Shown one piece after another: positions 47,067 through 63,013 of a stretch of 64,000 bases of DNA. Origin of the DNA: Oreohelix idahoensis (lineage: Eukaryota > Mollusca > Gastropoda > Stylommatophora > Oreohelicidae); NCBI GenBank assembly GCA_024509875.1, contig JAMPIV010008522.1, positions 563,001-627,000 on the forward strand, given 5' to 3'. Made by a program: the position numbers and the translations under genes. Each line of letters begins with the position of its first letter. Positions within the stretch are counted from its first letter, which is position 1. Below the pieces are notes generated by a model. The model did not search any database and was not told the DNA's origin. It saw only the letters and a program-made list of their open reading frames with translations.

Positions 47067-48502
47067 TGTAGTCCTGAGTTAGGGAAGGCAAAGACAGCTG
47101 TAAAAGTGGGGTGCAGGAACTGGTTTCCTTCAACCGACGCAGGATGGTGTAAATATGGAGTGAGAGTGTAGAGTGTTATTAACGCGACTGGTGGAGTGCT
47201 CGTAATTTGACCAATATAAAGCACTCATTCACTCATGGCTATAAGTCATCAATGCAGACTACTGGAATCTTGTCATACAGTTTATTCAGACGCACATACT
47301 GGGACAGAACGAATAGATCATAAGTACATGTTGACACATCAATCTTCAGGCATGAATAGTAGATCCCATGTCATGGAACATTCAAATATAATGGGTGGTA
47401 CAAAACAGCATTCAATGTTGTTATACATTATGGCCGCATCCCCTATCTGACTGAACGCGTCAGTAAAGGCGGATCGGTAAACAAATGAAGAGTTCGATGG
47501 ACGAACCTTCTTTCCCTTGCTAAGTTCTTAGGTTGCTTATATTCAATGTTTATATCATACTGTGAAACCACGATAAGGGGTTTTCATATAAATGAGATCT
47601 CCATGCCACTGTCCGAATAGTAAGATACACGACCCGTTCTCTGGACAGTGATCCATAATGATGACAGGACTACAAAAATGGCCTCCTTCCCTGAGCTTTC
47701 GCTCACTCGCCCAGCAGAAGAATAATCATCAGCCAAAGTTGATTCAAAACTTGAATAAGTATAACTTTCTAGAGTTACCATACAGTCCCTTTGTCAGAAG
47801 GTTACTTCTTGAAGACATAAGCGCTGATGGAACCTGTCATCTACAACAATATCTAGTTAAACGACCAACGATGCACGAAAATACGTTGCTTCATCTAGGT
47901 CTAACCATAAGGAGATCGTCAAAAGGGTCTGGATTTACCTTGAGTCCGAATAGTACATAATACAGTACATGAGGAGAGTCTCTAACACTATAATCTTGTA
48001 GAGACACAATCTCCTACTGAAGAAATCACTTCATAAATCATTTTTCACTCTAGAAAGGACCAGCCCAGGAAAATGCGTGACCAGCCATTGTAGGCGGCAA
48101 TATCGGAACTCATCACGACTCGCCAAGACAACCAATACCTCCGCTAGTGCGGCATAAAGAATATAGTCCTGCCTACCCATACAAAATATACAATATAGGA
48201 CTGAATCTACTTGCACTAATAATATGTAATACATATGAATTCAGGCCATAAACATTCTAAGAACGATCAATCTATTTTCTGGCTATGACAAATGATGAAT
48301 GCCAAAATATAAGTATTCTTACGCCCGATCAATATCAAGGGAGATTATCCATATAATCAAACGTATAAATCAAACATGGATTATCTGTCATCTTTACAAA
48401 AGAAAGCATTTTCGTACCCAATTAAATACAACAATATATTTTCCATATTAAATAGACATATCGACATTTGTAATCTGTGCGTCAAAAAATATGTATGCAA
48501 CA
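47067..48502 (-). repeat. element B extra LTR in inverted orientation
   Basis: Reverse complement of the 5' LTR: TGTAG at 47067 through to ATGCAACA at 48502. It lacks about 100 bp near the LTR end and about 40 bp within (TTCC|TTCAACCG junction), but has the 0.9-kb segment absent from the direct copy. With the 5' LTR it forms roughly 1.4-kb inverted repeats. Confidence 0.88.
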
Positions 48503-48752
48503 CCAACCTTGTCTTTTCTTCTAACTCAGCCAACCTTCTCTTTTCTTCTAATTCAGCCAACCTTAGCTTTTCTTCCTGTGCCATTTTCTCTTAATTTATT
48601 CTTTCATCTCTCTCTATTTCTCTAACACGTGCCCTCTCTTCTCTTTCCAACCTCTTTTCTTCTTTTTCTTTTTCTAATTGTGTCATGGCAAATTCTTCAA
48701 GGACAGGGCCTTGCTTACCCAGTTGTTTAATGAAATATTCTAAAGTAGACAT
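48503..48752 (-). pseudogene. element D gag, N-terminal part
   Basis: The minus-strand start MSTLEYFIKQLGKQGPVLEE is clearly related to gag starts of B (MSTLDYFITQGKSL) and C (MSTFEHFIEQGKLL). A charged coiled coil follows, with one TAA after ERDERIN and then LAELEEK repeats. It is cut at 48503 by element B and resumes at 37964. Confidence 0.85.
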
Positions 48753-49076
48753 GTTGTATTTTTACAGTATACCTGTTTTAGTCTGTATCTCACTTCACGA
48801 GTATGAATATCTCAATATGTGCAATGCTGAGTAATAAACAGCAATGTGATCCAGATTTATTTGGATAATTAATATCAATTATAAAGTACAATTATCATGG
48901 AATCAATGAAAAGTGTGGAGCAAGAACAATACAAACCAAGACAATATAAAACAATAGTGGAAGCCAAGAAAAGTATGTAATGACAAGAAAAGAAATATGA
49001 ATGTGGTAAAATAAACAAATGCTACCACTACAAAAATGACAAGACAATGACGCAGGACAACATTAATATATGCATC
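48753..49076 (-). other. element D leader
   Basis: Between gag ATG and the right LTR-like repeat. AT-rich, no gene. No TGG-starting primer site was found at the repeat border, so the border or the site has decayed. Confidence 0.45.
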
Positions 49077-51872
<2,796 letters not shown>

Positions 51873-52922
51873 TGATGCGTGATGCCATATGATGATGGAT
51901 GGCATTCGCATGTCTGGTTTTTGTGTAGTGTGTAGATGTGTTCAGTCAAACAATGATCATACAATAACGGGGCAATCCACATAGGACGTCAGTAAACTCA
52001 CGACATGTAAAGTCAATGATTCTTGTAACAGCCGTTGACGTTTTTCTTCATTATTTATTGTGGACGCCACAGTGACAAAATGGTTACGCGAATATGTAGG
52101 CACATTAAACAGTCATTATCACAGCAACAATGTCAGCATAGCAATGGACGGTAGACAGCATCATAATAAAGGTGATTCACAGGCATGTCAATACATTATA
52201 AGGCTGTAATGTAGTCGGGAAAATTCTCCATCCCTTTCTATCTCAGCCAGAAGATAAACAGATGTATGAGATCAGTTCACTCTCCTTAATCTGACTTCAG
52301 CAAGACAGACACGTCTGCCGAAGTATAAATAATGTCCTCAAAAATATCCTCTAGATTACAAAGGTTTTCCAAACCTAGTTCATGTAACAAAGTGGCAAGT
52401 AATGGTCCCTGGGACATGTGAGCTGGGGAAAACATCTCGTGACGACGCCTTACGAAGACAGGCTATGAATCAAGTCGCTCACGACCAAAAATCGATAGAG
52501 TTAAGGAAAATGTTAATTTACCTTGCCTTCAGGAAATACACAGAAATATTATGCCTCCCGACATGTGGGAAATACACTAGAGGTATTATCTCGAATAAAC
52601 GAAATATCCATAAGAGGACTTTCACATTCCTGACAGAACAAAAAATAGCGGAGATCCCCTCTTCAACGAGGCATCTCTTTCGCCATTCAAATCGCTCACT
52701 CCACTAGTGGTGGGCGGAAACCGATCGACCAAGAAGCAACCCCAGTCATGCGCAGTCCAGCGCAAAAATGACCACAGCTCAAAACTTAACTGCATTCAAT
52801 ACCAACGCGAGAAGACAAATGCTTACCGAGAAAAGTGACTATAAATTTCAAGCAGTTGTTGCCCTTGCGTTATAAAACAGATATTGTAATACAACGATGT
52901 TGCGAGAATTTTTCACGCAACA
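51873..52922 (-). repeat. element C 3' LTR (1050 bp)
   Basis: On the minus strand it runs from TGTTGCGTGAAAAATTC to GGCATCACGCATCA. Same length as the other copy. A 101-codon frame on the opposite strand is identical in both LTRs, which reflects their recent common origin rather than a gene. Confidence 0.95.
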
Positions 52923-52923
52923 T

Positions 52924-52940
52924 ATCACCACCTCCTCCCG
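52924..52940 (-). promoter_or_regulatory. element C polypurine tract
   Basis: Minus strand GGGAGGAGGTGGTGATA directly precedes the 3' LTR: the plus-strand primer by position and purine content. Confidence 0.7.
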
Positions 52941-53693
52941 ATAAAAAAAAAATGTGGAACATATTTTTTTTTTTTAAATATCAAAGAGCATGCGATAAGC
53001 GGCTCAAAACGCACGAATTATGCGCTGATAATTAATTAAATTGCCTAACTTGAGGCTAAATATAGAGTGTCTGGTGAGGATGTACCTCAACAGAAAAATA
53101 AATATGTCTCAAAAAATATTTACATCGGGGAGGTGTCACCAACACACATCACGTTAGCATGTAAACACAATATACGTATGCAAGTTACCATAGACATCAA
53201 TAAATAGCATAATCCAATATTGTCTTTAAAAAATATGGATGTACAAATCTGATAGAAAAATTTAATTAGTACATTATTTGACATATAATGACATAAGTAC
53301 ATAGTAAAGTTAAACTACATGACGATACAGGACATATCCTCTGGCATTCCGAGGGTAAGTACACAATCTAGAACTCGTCATGGTTGATACTAGTAAGGTA
53401 AGTCCTCAGCTCATCAATGACATTCTGAGAAAGTACAAGCATTATAATGCTAATTAATAACTAATATGCTTCATAAGGTACAATACATTATTAATAATTG
53501 TGGCTGTTTAGTAAACTAACGGCCCTTATATTAACTACTCAGTCCTCCTCTATCATCTTAAAAAACGAACAGAAGAAGATGACAACAAAGCACGATAGTG
53601 TGTACATATAAAGTGAGTACAGATGTGCTAATCTATTGTAGTAATATAGGTGTGTTATGACTCTGTAATATATGAAAATATAGGACAGAAGTA
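52941..53693 (-). other. element C 3' non-coding region
   Basis: No gene seen; AT-rich, related in part to the 3' region of element B. Confidence 0.6.
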
Positions 53694-56600
53694 TTAGTTG
53701 GAGTCATGTGGGCATCTAGACAAAATGTCAGCCATCACATTATCCGCACCACGGATAGCTCGTACCGTGAAGTGAAAAGGTTGAAGAGCTATAGCATATC
53801 GAGTGGATCTCGAACTCTTCAAATTCTTAGTCTGAATAGCTGTAAGAGCTTTCTGATCAGTCTCTAGAATGAAATGTGCGCCCAGGAGGAATCTTTGTAG
53901 CTTTAGAATTGACCAAACCATCGCTAACAACTCACGGTCTAAAACCGAGTAGTTCCTCTCTGCCGCATTTAGTTTTCTAGAAATGTACATAACAGGATGC
54001 AGAGTATTTGCATATTCTTGCATCAGTGCTGCTCCAATCCCAGTGGATGAAGCATCACTTCGAAGAACAAAAGTCCTATCAAGAGTAGGTAATCTTAGGA
54101 TGGGAGGAGAAGAAAATATATTCTTGATTTGGTCTAGTGAAGATTGGCATTCTTCAGACCAACGGACCAGATTAGGCGAACCTTTCTTCAACAATGTTGA
54201 GAGAGGTGCCATGATCGAAGATAAATTTGGAATAAATCTCCCATAAAATTGAATTAAACCTAAGAGACTTCTAACTTGTTTCTTCGTTTTAGGAACAGAG
54301 ATGTTCAGTATTTTGGAAGTATTGTGGTCTTCTGTCTTCAAGAGACCATGACCAACACGATGACCCAGGAAAGAGATTTCACCAAAACCAACAAAAGCTT
54401 TAGAAGGTTTCGCTGTCAAATTATTCTCACGTAGAGTGGACAGTAAGTCATATAACCCTAAATAGTGATCTTCCCAGGTATCACTGAAGAGACAGATGTC
54501 ATCTAAGTATGCGATGACATCCGAACGATGTGACAGAATTCGACGCATCATGCGAACGAAAGTGGCAGGGGCGTTCATGAGACCAAAAGGCATAACATTC
54601 CATTGAAATAGACCCCTAGGTGTAGAAAAAGCAGTAAGAGGTTTGGCATGCTCTGCTAAAGGCACTTGCCAATAACCTTTAGACAAGTCAAGTTTAGTGA
54701 AGAATCTAGAATTAGAAAGTCTAATCAGTAGATCTTCTAACAAAGGCATCGGTTCAGCATCGAACTTCGTGACCTGATTCAATTTGCGATAATCAACGCA
54801 AATTCGTATGTTCTTATCCTTCTTCCGGACAATAACCATGGAAGAAGAATATGGTGAAGTCGATGGTTCAATTATATTTAATTGAATCATTTCATCTAAT
54901 TCCTTTTCCACTTGCGACTGAAAGTGTATAGGAATAGGATAAGGCCTAACCCTAATTGGATTATTGTCGGTAAGAATTATGTCATGTTCTATGACATCTG
55001 TGTGTCCAGGAATGTCAGTGAGAACATCCTGAAATGTTTGTAACATCGACGAGACTTGTCGATGTTCGTCACCAGAAAGATTAGGAGAAACAGAAACGTT
55101 TTTCCAAGATTCCGTGGAATGTAATGGAACCACTGGAAGGGGAATATTGACATCAGAGAAGGTAGATTCTTCATCCTGTATGACAGACAGGGATGAATAA
55201 TGACCGTGAGGTGCAGGAGCATCATCCGTTGCCTGGAAAATAGGCAGCAAATAGTCCGGACGTTCGTGAAATTCCGAAAGCATGTTTATGTGGAAAGTTT
55301 TATGCTTTCCATCAATATCGACCACATAGTCAACATCGGAAATCCGAGAGACTATTGCATACGGACCTTTCCATGCAATAAGAAGTCTATTTTCCCTACT
55401 GGGGAGTAGGACGAATGCTTTGTCACCTGGACAAAGTTGTCGTAGACATCTATTCTTGATAGCAAACTGTCTTGCCTTCTCTTTAGCAATTTCTGATGAA
55501 GCAGTTGCTAACTTACACGCCTCAATGATCTTTTGTCTAAGAGCAATGACATACTCATATGAGGATTGAGTTTCATCGCTAATATCATCGGCAGTGATGA
55601 GATCGTGTAATAAAGACATAGGGCCGCGTGGACGCGCGCCAAAGACAAGTTCGAAGGGAGAAAATCCTGTGTGTTCATTAGGGACTTCTCTATAGGCAAA
55701 GAGAGCCGCGGGTAAAACCCTGTCCCAATCTTGAGGATGATCTTCAGTTATCTTACCAAGCAAAGTCTTGAGCGTTCTATTCAGACGCTCAACTAACCCA
55801 TTAGACATAGGATGGTAGATACTACTGAGAGATCGTTCAATATGTAAGGTAGACATTACCTGTGACATAGTGTCAGATATGAGTTGAGTGCCATGGTCTG
55901 ACAATATTTCTCTGGGGAACCCCAAGCGAGAAAATATCAACCAAAGAGCATCTGCGATATCTGTAGTAGATATGCTCTTAAGAGGGATAGCCTCTGGCCA
56001 ACGTGTGCACATATCGACACATGTAAGGATGAACTGATGTCCTCTGGCCGACTTGACCTTAAAAGGGCCAATAATATCTATGGCCATTTTCTGAAACGGC
56101 CGAATAGGAATGTCAGCAGCCTGGATAGGCGCAGCATGTCGTGGTCCTCTAGATTTGACCTCCTGACATACCTTGCATGATCGGCAGTAAATACGAATGT
56201 CCTTATTGACAAAAGGCCAAAAGAAAGCCGCAAGGACTCTCGACTTCGTACGGGCAAAACCCATATGTCCAGCACATTGCGAGTCATGAGCATGTTGCAA
56301 TATTTGCACTCTCATGCTCTTGGGAACAAGAATTTGCGAATGTGCCGACGTAGTCGAATCTTGTACCATACGTACAAGTACGCCGTTTCTCATTGCAATC
56401 CAAGATTTTCTATTTGTATCCTGATTCGGATCACCTTTCTTCGCAAGAATGAAGAATTTTTTTAAAGAAGGATCTTCTTCTTGCAATTTTATGAAAGAGT
56501 CACGAGTGATTACAAAGTGACTGTCTTGGCTATCAACTTCATTATCACCATTCAGTGAAGTTTCGGGTGTTTGTAGAGCTTGTGCTCTTGTAACTACTGC

Positions 56601-57165
56601 ATTTGTAGCTTGCATGTTATTATCTTCCCAAGCAGCAATCTGCTGTGGGGTACACTCCCTAACTCCGTGAATACGACCAATAATAAGGTCCGCAATAGGA
56701 TTAGGTAAGAGACAAGCATGCACATCTCCAGTAAAGAAAGGAGTGGCAATGCGAATTACAGCAGTAGTATATTTTTCTAGAGTGCCGCCAAATGTGACAC
56801 ATTTAATAACCTTTCCTGTAGCACAAGATGGATCTACAAGCGATTGTCTAACACCAATAGTGGTGCATCCGGAATCGAAAAGTAGTGAGACCGGAGTATC
56901 ATTAACAAGACCCTTATGTAGGATTAAAGAACCCCTCCCGTCATGCGCAACAGCAGCAGGAAGAGCGGGAAGTGGGTGACCACAACTCAAAGTAGTTATG
57001 GTACCCGGTTCGAATAAAGTACTGCATTGGGGGCATTTGTTTGCTCTCTCAAAGTCAAAAGCAGAACCAGTGACAGCGTCAAAGTTTTTACTATCAACAA
57101 CATGATTACAGGCTCCCTCAGTTTCCTGTTGTACAGCATTAGCCTGCTGATATCTCTTTTTTTTT
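53694..57165 (-). CDS. element C pol: protease, integrase, RT, RNase H
   Basis: Open without a stop; the same frame extends up to 57554, but by comparison with B it is gag-pol sequence only from about 57165. In order: CPQC...SCGHPLP; protease FDSGCTTIGVRQS (about 56880); integrase HHCC (HAHDSQCAGHMG...CKVC); triad MAIDIIGPF, LSDHGTQL, NGLVERLN; GPY/F module (WKGPYAIVSRISDVDYV); linker; RT with ICVDYRKLNQVT, FFTKLDLSKGYWQVPL, MPFGLMNAPATFVRMM, catalytic YLDDICLF (about 54510); RNase H with LRSDASSTGIGAAL, DRELLAMVW and ETDQKAL; end ADILSRCPHDSN. All catalytic residues are present. The polyprotein would be cut by its own protease inside particles. Confidence 0.93.
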
Positions 57166-58561
57166 GTGTTGAGATCTACCCCGACTATTATTACCTCTGA
57201 AGTTATCAGAGTTATTATTATCTCTGCAGTTATTATTGTCTCTATTGTAATTGTTATACTGGTCCGAATTCCAGTTTCCACGATTACTATCATGTGCACA
57301 TTGATGCGAACATCTATTTGTTTGGTTCTGAGGTCTTCGGCAGGAATAACCTCTATTACCATATCCTCTTTTGAAATGCTTATAATTATTAGGGTGATAG
57401 TAACGAGTACTATCAGGTTGTCTCCAATTCTTCGAAGAAGAATCACCATGAAATTGATTTCCATGATTTTGACAGAAATTACCGCTGCCCTTTCTATCAA
57501 AATTTTGTTGGGATCTACGAGCAAAGTTTTGGCCATACGGAGCTGCCGAAGCAACTGGTAAACCTTCTTTCACCTTAGAGTTACCCATAGTTATGTGTGG
57601 GTGCGCAGTTACGTATTGGCAACAGAAATCTTCCATTTCTTTTATTGTTTTAGGTTTACGTTCATGAAGGAAAGCAAGGAAAGACTCATTGACAGACGAC
57701 ATGACTTTGTCTCTAAGTATTAAGTCCATAAGTCCTTCATAAGTTTTTTTCCGTCTTAGATAGTTCAACCCATCGTGAGAAAGTAATGCGTATTCTTGCA
57801 ATAAACTCGGAGAATTCAACTCCATTTTCAGGTAACATGTTTTTAAATTGTAGACGATAGCCGTCTTCGTTAAGCTGATATTTCTTTAACAAAGCGGCCC
57901 TGACAACCTCATAATTGTTCTTGTCAGGTTCATCCACCATATTTAATATACTTAGAGCTTTACCTGTCAGTATCCCTGATAACTGATAAACATATTTTGC
58001 TTTGTCTATGTTATGAGCTGTACATGCTTGTTCAAATCTGTCCAGATAGAACATTATGTCATCACTGGAAGGACTAAATGTTGGTAACTTAATCTTAAAA
58101 GTATCATTATTAGCCTTCCCAGAAGATGAACCCTTGTTTGAATCATTACCATTACTCATGCTCGTCAATTTCAATTTTTCCAACTCTAAAGCTAAGACCT
58201 TTTCTTCATGTTCCATTTTTGCTTTCCTCTCATCAGCCTCTCTTTGTAACTTCCTTTCCTCAGCTTGAGCCTGCATTTCTAGTCTTTTATTCTCAGCCTC
58301 TTTTTCAAGTCTTTTATTCTCAGCCTCTTTTTCAAGTCTTTTATTTTCAGCCTCTAGCTGGAGTTTTCTTTCCTCAGCTTCTGATTCCCTTTTTTGTTTT
58401 TCCATTTCCATTTGGAATCTCTTTTCATCCACCTGCATCTGCAGTTTCTTTTGTTCAGCTTCCATTGCTTTATCATATCGAGCAGTTGCAAATTCTTCTA
58501 ACTTATCACCAGTCTTTCCAAGCAATTTACCCTGCTCAATAAAGTGCTCAAATGTAGACAT
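57157..58561 (-). pseudogene. element C gag, one or two homopolymer frameshifts
   Basis: ATG at 58561 (MSTFEHFIEQGKLLGKTGDK). Charged coiled coil (EAENKRLEKEAENKRLE repeats), capsid-like region (TFKIKLPTFSPSSDDIMFYL, YEVVRAALLKKYQLNEDGY), then an Arg/Gly/Asn-rich tract (RDNNNSDNFRGNNSRGRSQH). The frame breaks at a T7 run (57744-57750) and again at a T9 run (57157-57165), where gag passes into pol. B is open across both places, so these are indels in C or sequencing errors rather than a conserved programmed shift. No CCHC knuckle. This gag shares its N terminus with B and D. Confidence 0.85.
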
Positions 58562-59989
58562 GATGAGTAATATATGAGTCCAAAACCTGAAATAATTAAC
58601 TAATTTATTTCAAACCTAAGTGTAACAAGTCTTAATTAAGCACTTGTATATTCACATCACATTATATTATCCCAGTCTCTGTGGGAAACAAGTCTCCAAT
58701 CCAAGAACTTGTATATGAAATGTCACCAATCAATTCTTGATCATAAGTGCACTTCTCATTCAATAGTGCACGACACTATTCATCATTCATTTATCATCAG
58801 TGTAGTAGTAACAGTGCATTAGCATAGCCCATTAACTAATTACTATAACTGTAAACAATGACTATGTAAACACATGCAGAATGTAAACATTGAAAATGTA
58901 AACAATGCAAACAATGTAAACAATAACAATGTAAACAATAACAAAGATCAGCAACAATACAAAAACGTTCGCAGAAATCAACTAAAAATAAAGCAGAAAT
59001 TAATTAAATATCACAAAAAATGTGACGATATCTGCGATAGTATTAAACAAAATACATGACACCACAGTGTATAAACAAAAATGTTGTATGAAACTAAATT
59101 ATAGACAAGAGTAGGCTAACAAATACAAACAAATCAAAACAAAACTAAAGAATGCGAAATAATAACGAAAACAATATTAAAACATGTCATCACAACTAAC
59201 ATAAATAGCAACAGAAGTCGCTTAGCAAATTCCAGTATCGGAAATTTGCAAACCCTACAGAAAACGCTCACAATAGACGACCTCTATGACGTGGCATAAT
59301 CTAACGGAGACACCACCCAACCGAGAACCCGCTGAAATATAAACATATAAATATACAAATAACATATAAACATATAACATATAGAATGAGATGATACACA
59401 GAAGACTCAGCAGAAGTATAAGGGCACAGTTTACATACAAACAGGCCACTTAACTTATAGGCTTCCAATCGTAGAACAGCAGCAAAAAAAACAGATGTCA
59501 ATCAACGTCCTAGAGAGCGAAGCTCCAACGATGATGGCACATCTGAACTGCTTCCACTGCTAACACGACGGTACAAGAGCTTCTGAAATACTGTGTGTTG
59601 AGTTGTTTCGGCACTTGACCTTCTAATCCAAAAGTAAGTTGATGGAAATCGGTACTTGGCCTTCTTCAGAAAACAACCCGTTTCAACCGGCACTTGACCT
59701 TCACAAAAAACGACAGCACTGGAACCTTGACAGCAGCAACTTGCTTGACTTGCGTAAAAGATAACAGCAGTCCGAGTTATCCGGCAACATGTAACAACGC
59801 CGGGTACTGTCAAATTCTTGTTTCCGTCAAAAAGTTGAAATTTTGACTTTTACCGGGCAACGCCGAGTACTTTGAAAATTTTGAAGATGTTGACTGTATT
59901 GATGCGTGATGAATTCTTGTTGAAAATGAAGTGGGTAAGGGACCCCGTGTTTGCTGGTACCAGAATCAAACCAGCTTATGGCCACCAAA
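58562..59989 (-). other. element C leader and candidate primer site
   Basis: Untranslated leader, homologous in large part to B's. Immediately inside the 5' LTR, after two bases, is TGGTGGCCATAAGCTGGT on the minus strand, a candidate primer-binding site of unassigned tRNA. AACAATGTAAACAATG-like simple repeats lie at 58880-58945. Confidence 0.6.
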
Positions 59990-61039
59990 TGATGCGTTAT
60001 GCCATATGATGATGGATGGCATTCGCATGTCTGGTTTTTGTGTAGTGTGTAGATGTGTTCAGTCAAACAATGATCATACAATAACGGGGCAATCCACATA
60101 GGACGTCAGTAAACTCACGACATGTAAAGTCAATGATTCTTGTAACAGCCGTTGACGTTTTTCTTCATTATTTATTGTGGACGCCACAGTGACAAAATGG
60201 TTACGCGAATATGTAGGCACATTAAACAGTCATTATCACAGCAACAATGTCAGCATAGCAATGGACGGTAGACAGCATCATAATAAAGGTGATTCACAGG
60301 CATGTCAATACATTATAAGGCTGTAATGTAGTCGGGAAAATTCTCCATCCCTTTCTATCTCAGCCAGAAGATAAACAGATGTATGAGATCAGTTCACTCT
60401 CCTTAATCTGACTTCAGCAAGACAGACACGTCTGCCGAAGTATAAATAATGTCCTCAAAAATATCCTCTAGATTACAAAGGTTTTCCAAACCTAGTTCAT
60501 GTAACAAAGTGGCAAGTAATGGTCCCTGGGACATGTGAGCTGGGGAAAACATCTCGTGACGACGCCTTACGAAGACAGGCTATGAATCAAGTCGCTCACG
60601 ACCAAAAATCGATAGAGTTAAGGAAAATGTTAATTTACCTTGCCTTCAGGAAATACACAGAAATATTATGCCTCCCGACATGTGGGAAATACACTAGAGG
60701 TATTATCTCGAATAAACGAAATATCCATAAGAGGACTTTCACATTCCTGACAGAACAAAAAATAGCGGAGATCCCCTCTTCAACGAGGCATCTCTTTCGC
60801 CATTCAAATCGCTCACTCCACTAGTGGTGGGCGGAAACCGATCGACCAAGAAGCAACCCCAGTCATGCGCAGTCCAGCGCAAAAATGACCACAGCTCAAA
60901 ACTTAACTGCATTCAATACCAACGCGAGAAGACAAATGCTTACCGAGAAAAGTGACTATAAATTTCAAGCAGTTGTTGCCCTTGCGTTATAAAACAGATA
61001 TTGTAATACAACGATGTTGCGAGAATTTTTCACGCAACA
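59990..61039 (-). repeat. element C 5' LTR (1050 bp)
   Basis: Near-identical to 51873-52922. The outer end TGTTGCG abuts the duplicated GCTGG. Confidence 0.95.
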
Positions 61040-61044
61040 GCTGG

Positions 61045-62382
61045 CCCTACAGAACGATTTGATTTTGGGACCGCCCTGATAGGTATTCCAAAACCAAATT
61101 CCCTGCCAACCTCCTACTAAAATAAATAAACATAGAAACATATAGAACATTTAAACATAAGGAAGAGCTCTACCATGTACAATTTTAAGATGGAAGCCGA
61201 CTACAAACATTAAATCACTTATCTTAATAAAATCCTTCACGTGGGTAGATACATGCATCCAGGTGGGGAAAATCGGTGCCTCCTCCAGGACAACGGTAAC
61301 ATTGGTAGAGTGCTCTCCTACACGTGGTCTTGTAAACTACACGCCGTTTTGATCGATTCCTGAATCATCATGGAAGCATTGAACTTCTGTATCTCCAACG
61401 AATCCTGCACTATTCTATCTTGATTAGTATGTGGACCTCACGAGTTACAAGTAAGTGGTTCTGGATAATATCCAACTTGAGAGGAACTTCAAGCGACGTC
61501 TTGATAACGCACAGTTCATGAAAGTTTATAGGCCGACTTGTGATGTCGAACTACGCCGATGTCGAAAAGGAAAACCTTGACCTTGTATGATGACGAATTA
61601 TGTAAATGATTCGTAACGGCTGCCAATAAAATTCGTGACTTCGTTCATTGACAATTTCTCAAGCTTGACATTTCTTTTTGACTGTTGGATGCAAATAAAG
61701 TGCTGCTGGTGTAATGGTTCAAATTCAACGGCTTCGCATCCCATTAAGCTGTGGCGTTCCTTTTTGATTTGTATTTGAATTGTTTTTGGCCAACTGATTC
61801 TAGGGTACCAACTGGTAACGCCGATCAGCAAAAGCATGAAAAAATTGAAGATCACTGTCTCAGGTACTTGATTACATTTATTAACGTCTTCCACAATACG
61901 TAAATCCACAGCATATGACTCACACCATAATGCATGTATTGACAAGATAATATTTCCAGCATATACTTTATTAAATAATCCTCCTGTCATGGAACATCAG
62001 AGTTCATGCAGTAACAGTCACCTATCGTGCCGTCTATACAGTCCAAGTCCGCGAATTAATTCTGAAGTACACAATCGTCAGTTATCATTCTATAAAGATT
62101 AGGATACTTTCCTGTAGGTACATAAACGTCTCTGGCAAGCATATAATCAAATATCTTCCAAATATGCTGACATATCAGCGGACATGAAACACATCGGCCT
62201 GAGCTCACACAAACGCAGCAATTCAGGCTGAAGACACTGCCAAAAGATAACTGTCGTTACTCTGCACGCGCATCTACGTAATTATTTTATTTGACGTCAT
62301 TTCAATCTAGCGACGCTCTTGTTGAGCACCGCGATGGTTCAAAATCATGAACACATTACGGTGCGCAAAAAGAGGCGCAACA
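61045..62382 (-). mobile_element. element D, right LTR-like repeat, part 2
   Basis: 61045-62038 continues the block that is absent from the left repeat. No motif recognised; a 130-codon minus frame (61598-61990) has no known relative. From 62039 (TCCAAGTCCGCGAATTAATT) to 62382 it matches 36172-36513 closely and ends GGCGCAACA like the left copy. The next bases, GTCAT, do not match the five bases before 24538 (GCTTC), so no target duplication is evident for D. Confidence 0.65.
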
Positions 62383-63013
62383 GTCATCTAGACAAGTAGT
62401 TTGTCCATATTTTAAAAAGCTTAATGGCTTTCTTTTTTATCGCCTTATTTGGTCTTTCACAATTGTCTTGTAACTCAACGTCTGCTGGCGGGATTTCTAG
62501 GGGATTTCGGGGAGCTGGTCTACTGAGAAGTTAGTTGCTTATCCTTTACAGGACGTGGCAATCAACCTCAGCTTTTATTGGCTGTTTGTGATTTTTCTAG
62601 GCAGAAAGAAGAGAAGTTCCTCAAAATATTCTGCCCATCTTCCCATTTACTCGTGTATATTTCTAAGGAATTTTATATTCTTCTCTTTTGTGAGTCCATT
62701 TATTTGTTTTATTTTTCTCCTGTTAACTTCTTTATGCTGTTGTACAATCTCTAATAATTCCTTTGCGTGCGTTTTCCTCTGCCTCTCTTGCCATCTCCTT
62801 CATATATTTCCTCGTGTCTCTTTTGATGTTTCCTCTGACTTCTTTGCTTGCTTTTATGTACACTTTACGAGATTTCGTGCCCTTACAACATTGGTTTCTG
62901 TAGCGATGAGTTTTACTTGATGAGATCACCAGCCATATGCACAACATCATATTATTCACATCGTACGATATACTTAAGAGATTAGTAATCCTAATCTTTC
63001 ATCATATTAATTC
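62383..63013 (-). pseudogene. LINE fragment (third family), pre-RT region
   Basis: On the minus strand from about 62960 to 62560: KASKEVRGNIKRDTRKYMKE then MAREAEENARKG, followed after stops and frame changes by a segment resembling the RWAEHF block of other LINEs. This is the basic linker between endonuclease and RT domains. Not the same family as the copy at 22374. Badly decayed. Confidence 0.5.

Larger units (their letters stand above)
37965..48502 (+). mobile_element. element B: Ty3/gypsy retrotransposon with an inverted extra LTR at its right end
   Basis: Order: LTR (37965-39538), leader, gag-pol (40915-45919), direct LTR (46387-47060), six bases, then an LTR in reverse orientation (47067-48502). 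The outer ends are therefore TGTTGCG on the left and GCAACA on the right. A perfect 5-bp repeat, CCAAC, lies at 37960-37964 and 48503-48507, in D's gag. gag-pol has only one nonsense codon and one frameshift. Confidence 0.88.
51873..61039 (-). mobile_element. element C: young Ty3/gypsy retrotransposon, PR-INT-RT-RH order
   Basis: Two 1050-bp LTRs (51873-52922 and 59990-61039) that I read as identical except for one base near the outer end (G at 51881, T at 59998). A perfect target duplication, GCTGG, lies at 51868-51872 and 61040-61044. gag-pol is complete apart from two frame breaks in A/T homopolymers. Closely related to B in protein, with different LTRs. Confidence 0.94.

Noticed and set aside
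52402..52707. 101-codon frame repeated exactly at 60519-60824
   Set aside because: Both copies lie antisense within the LTRs of element C; identity is due to LTR youth, with no known domain.
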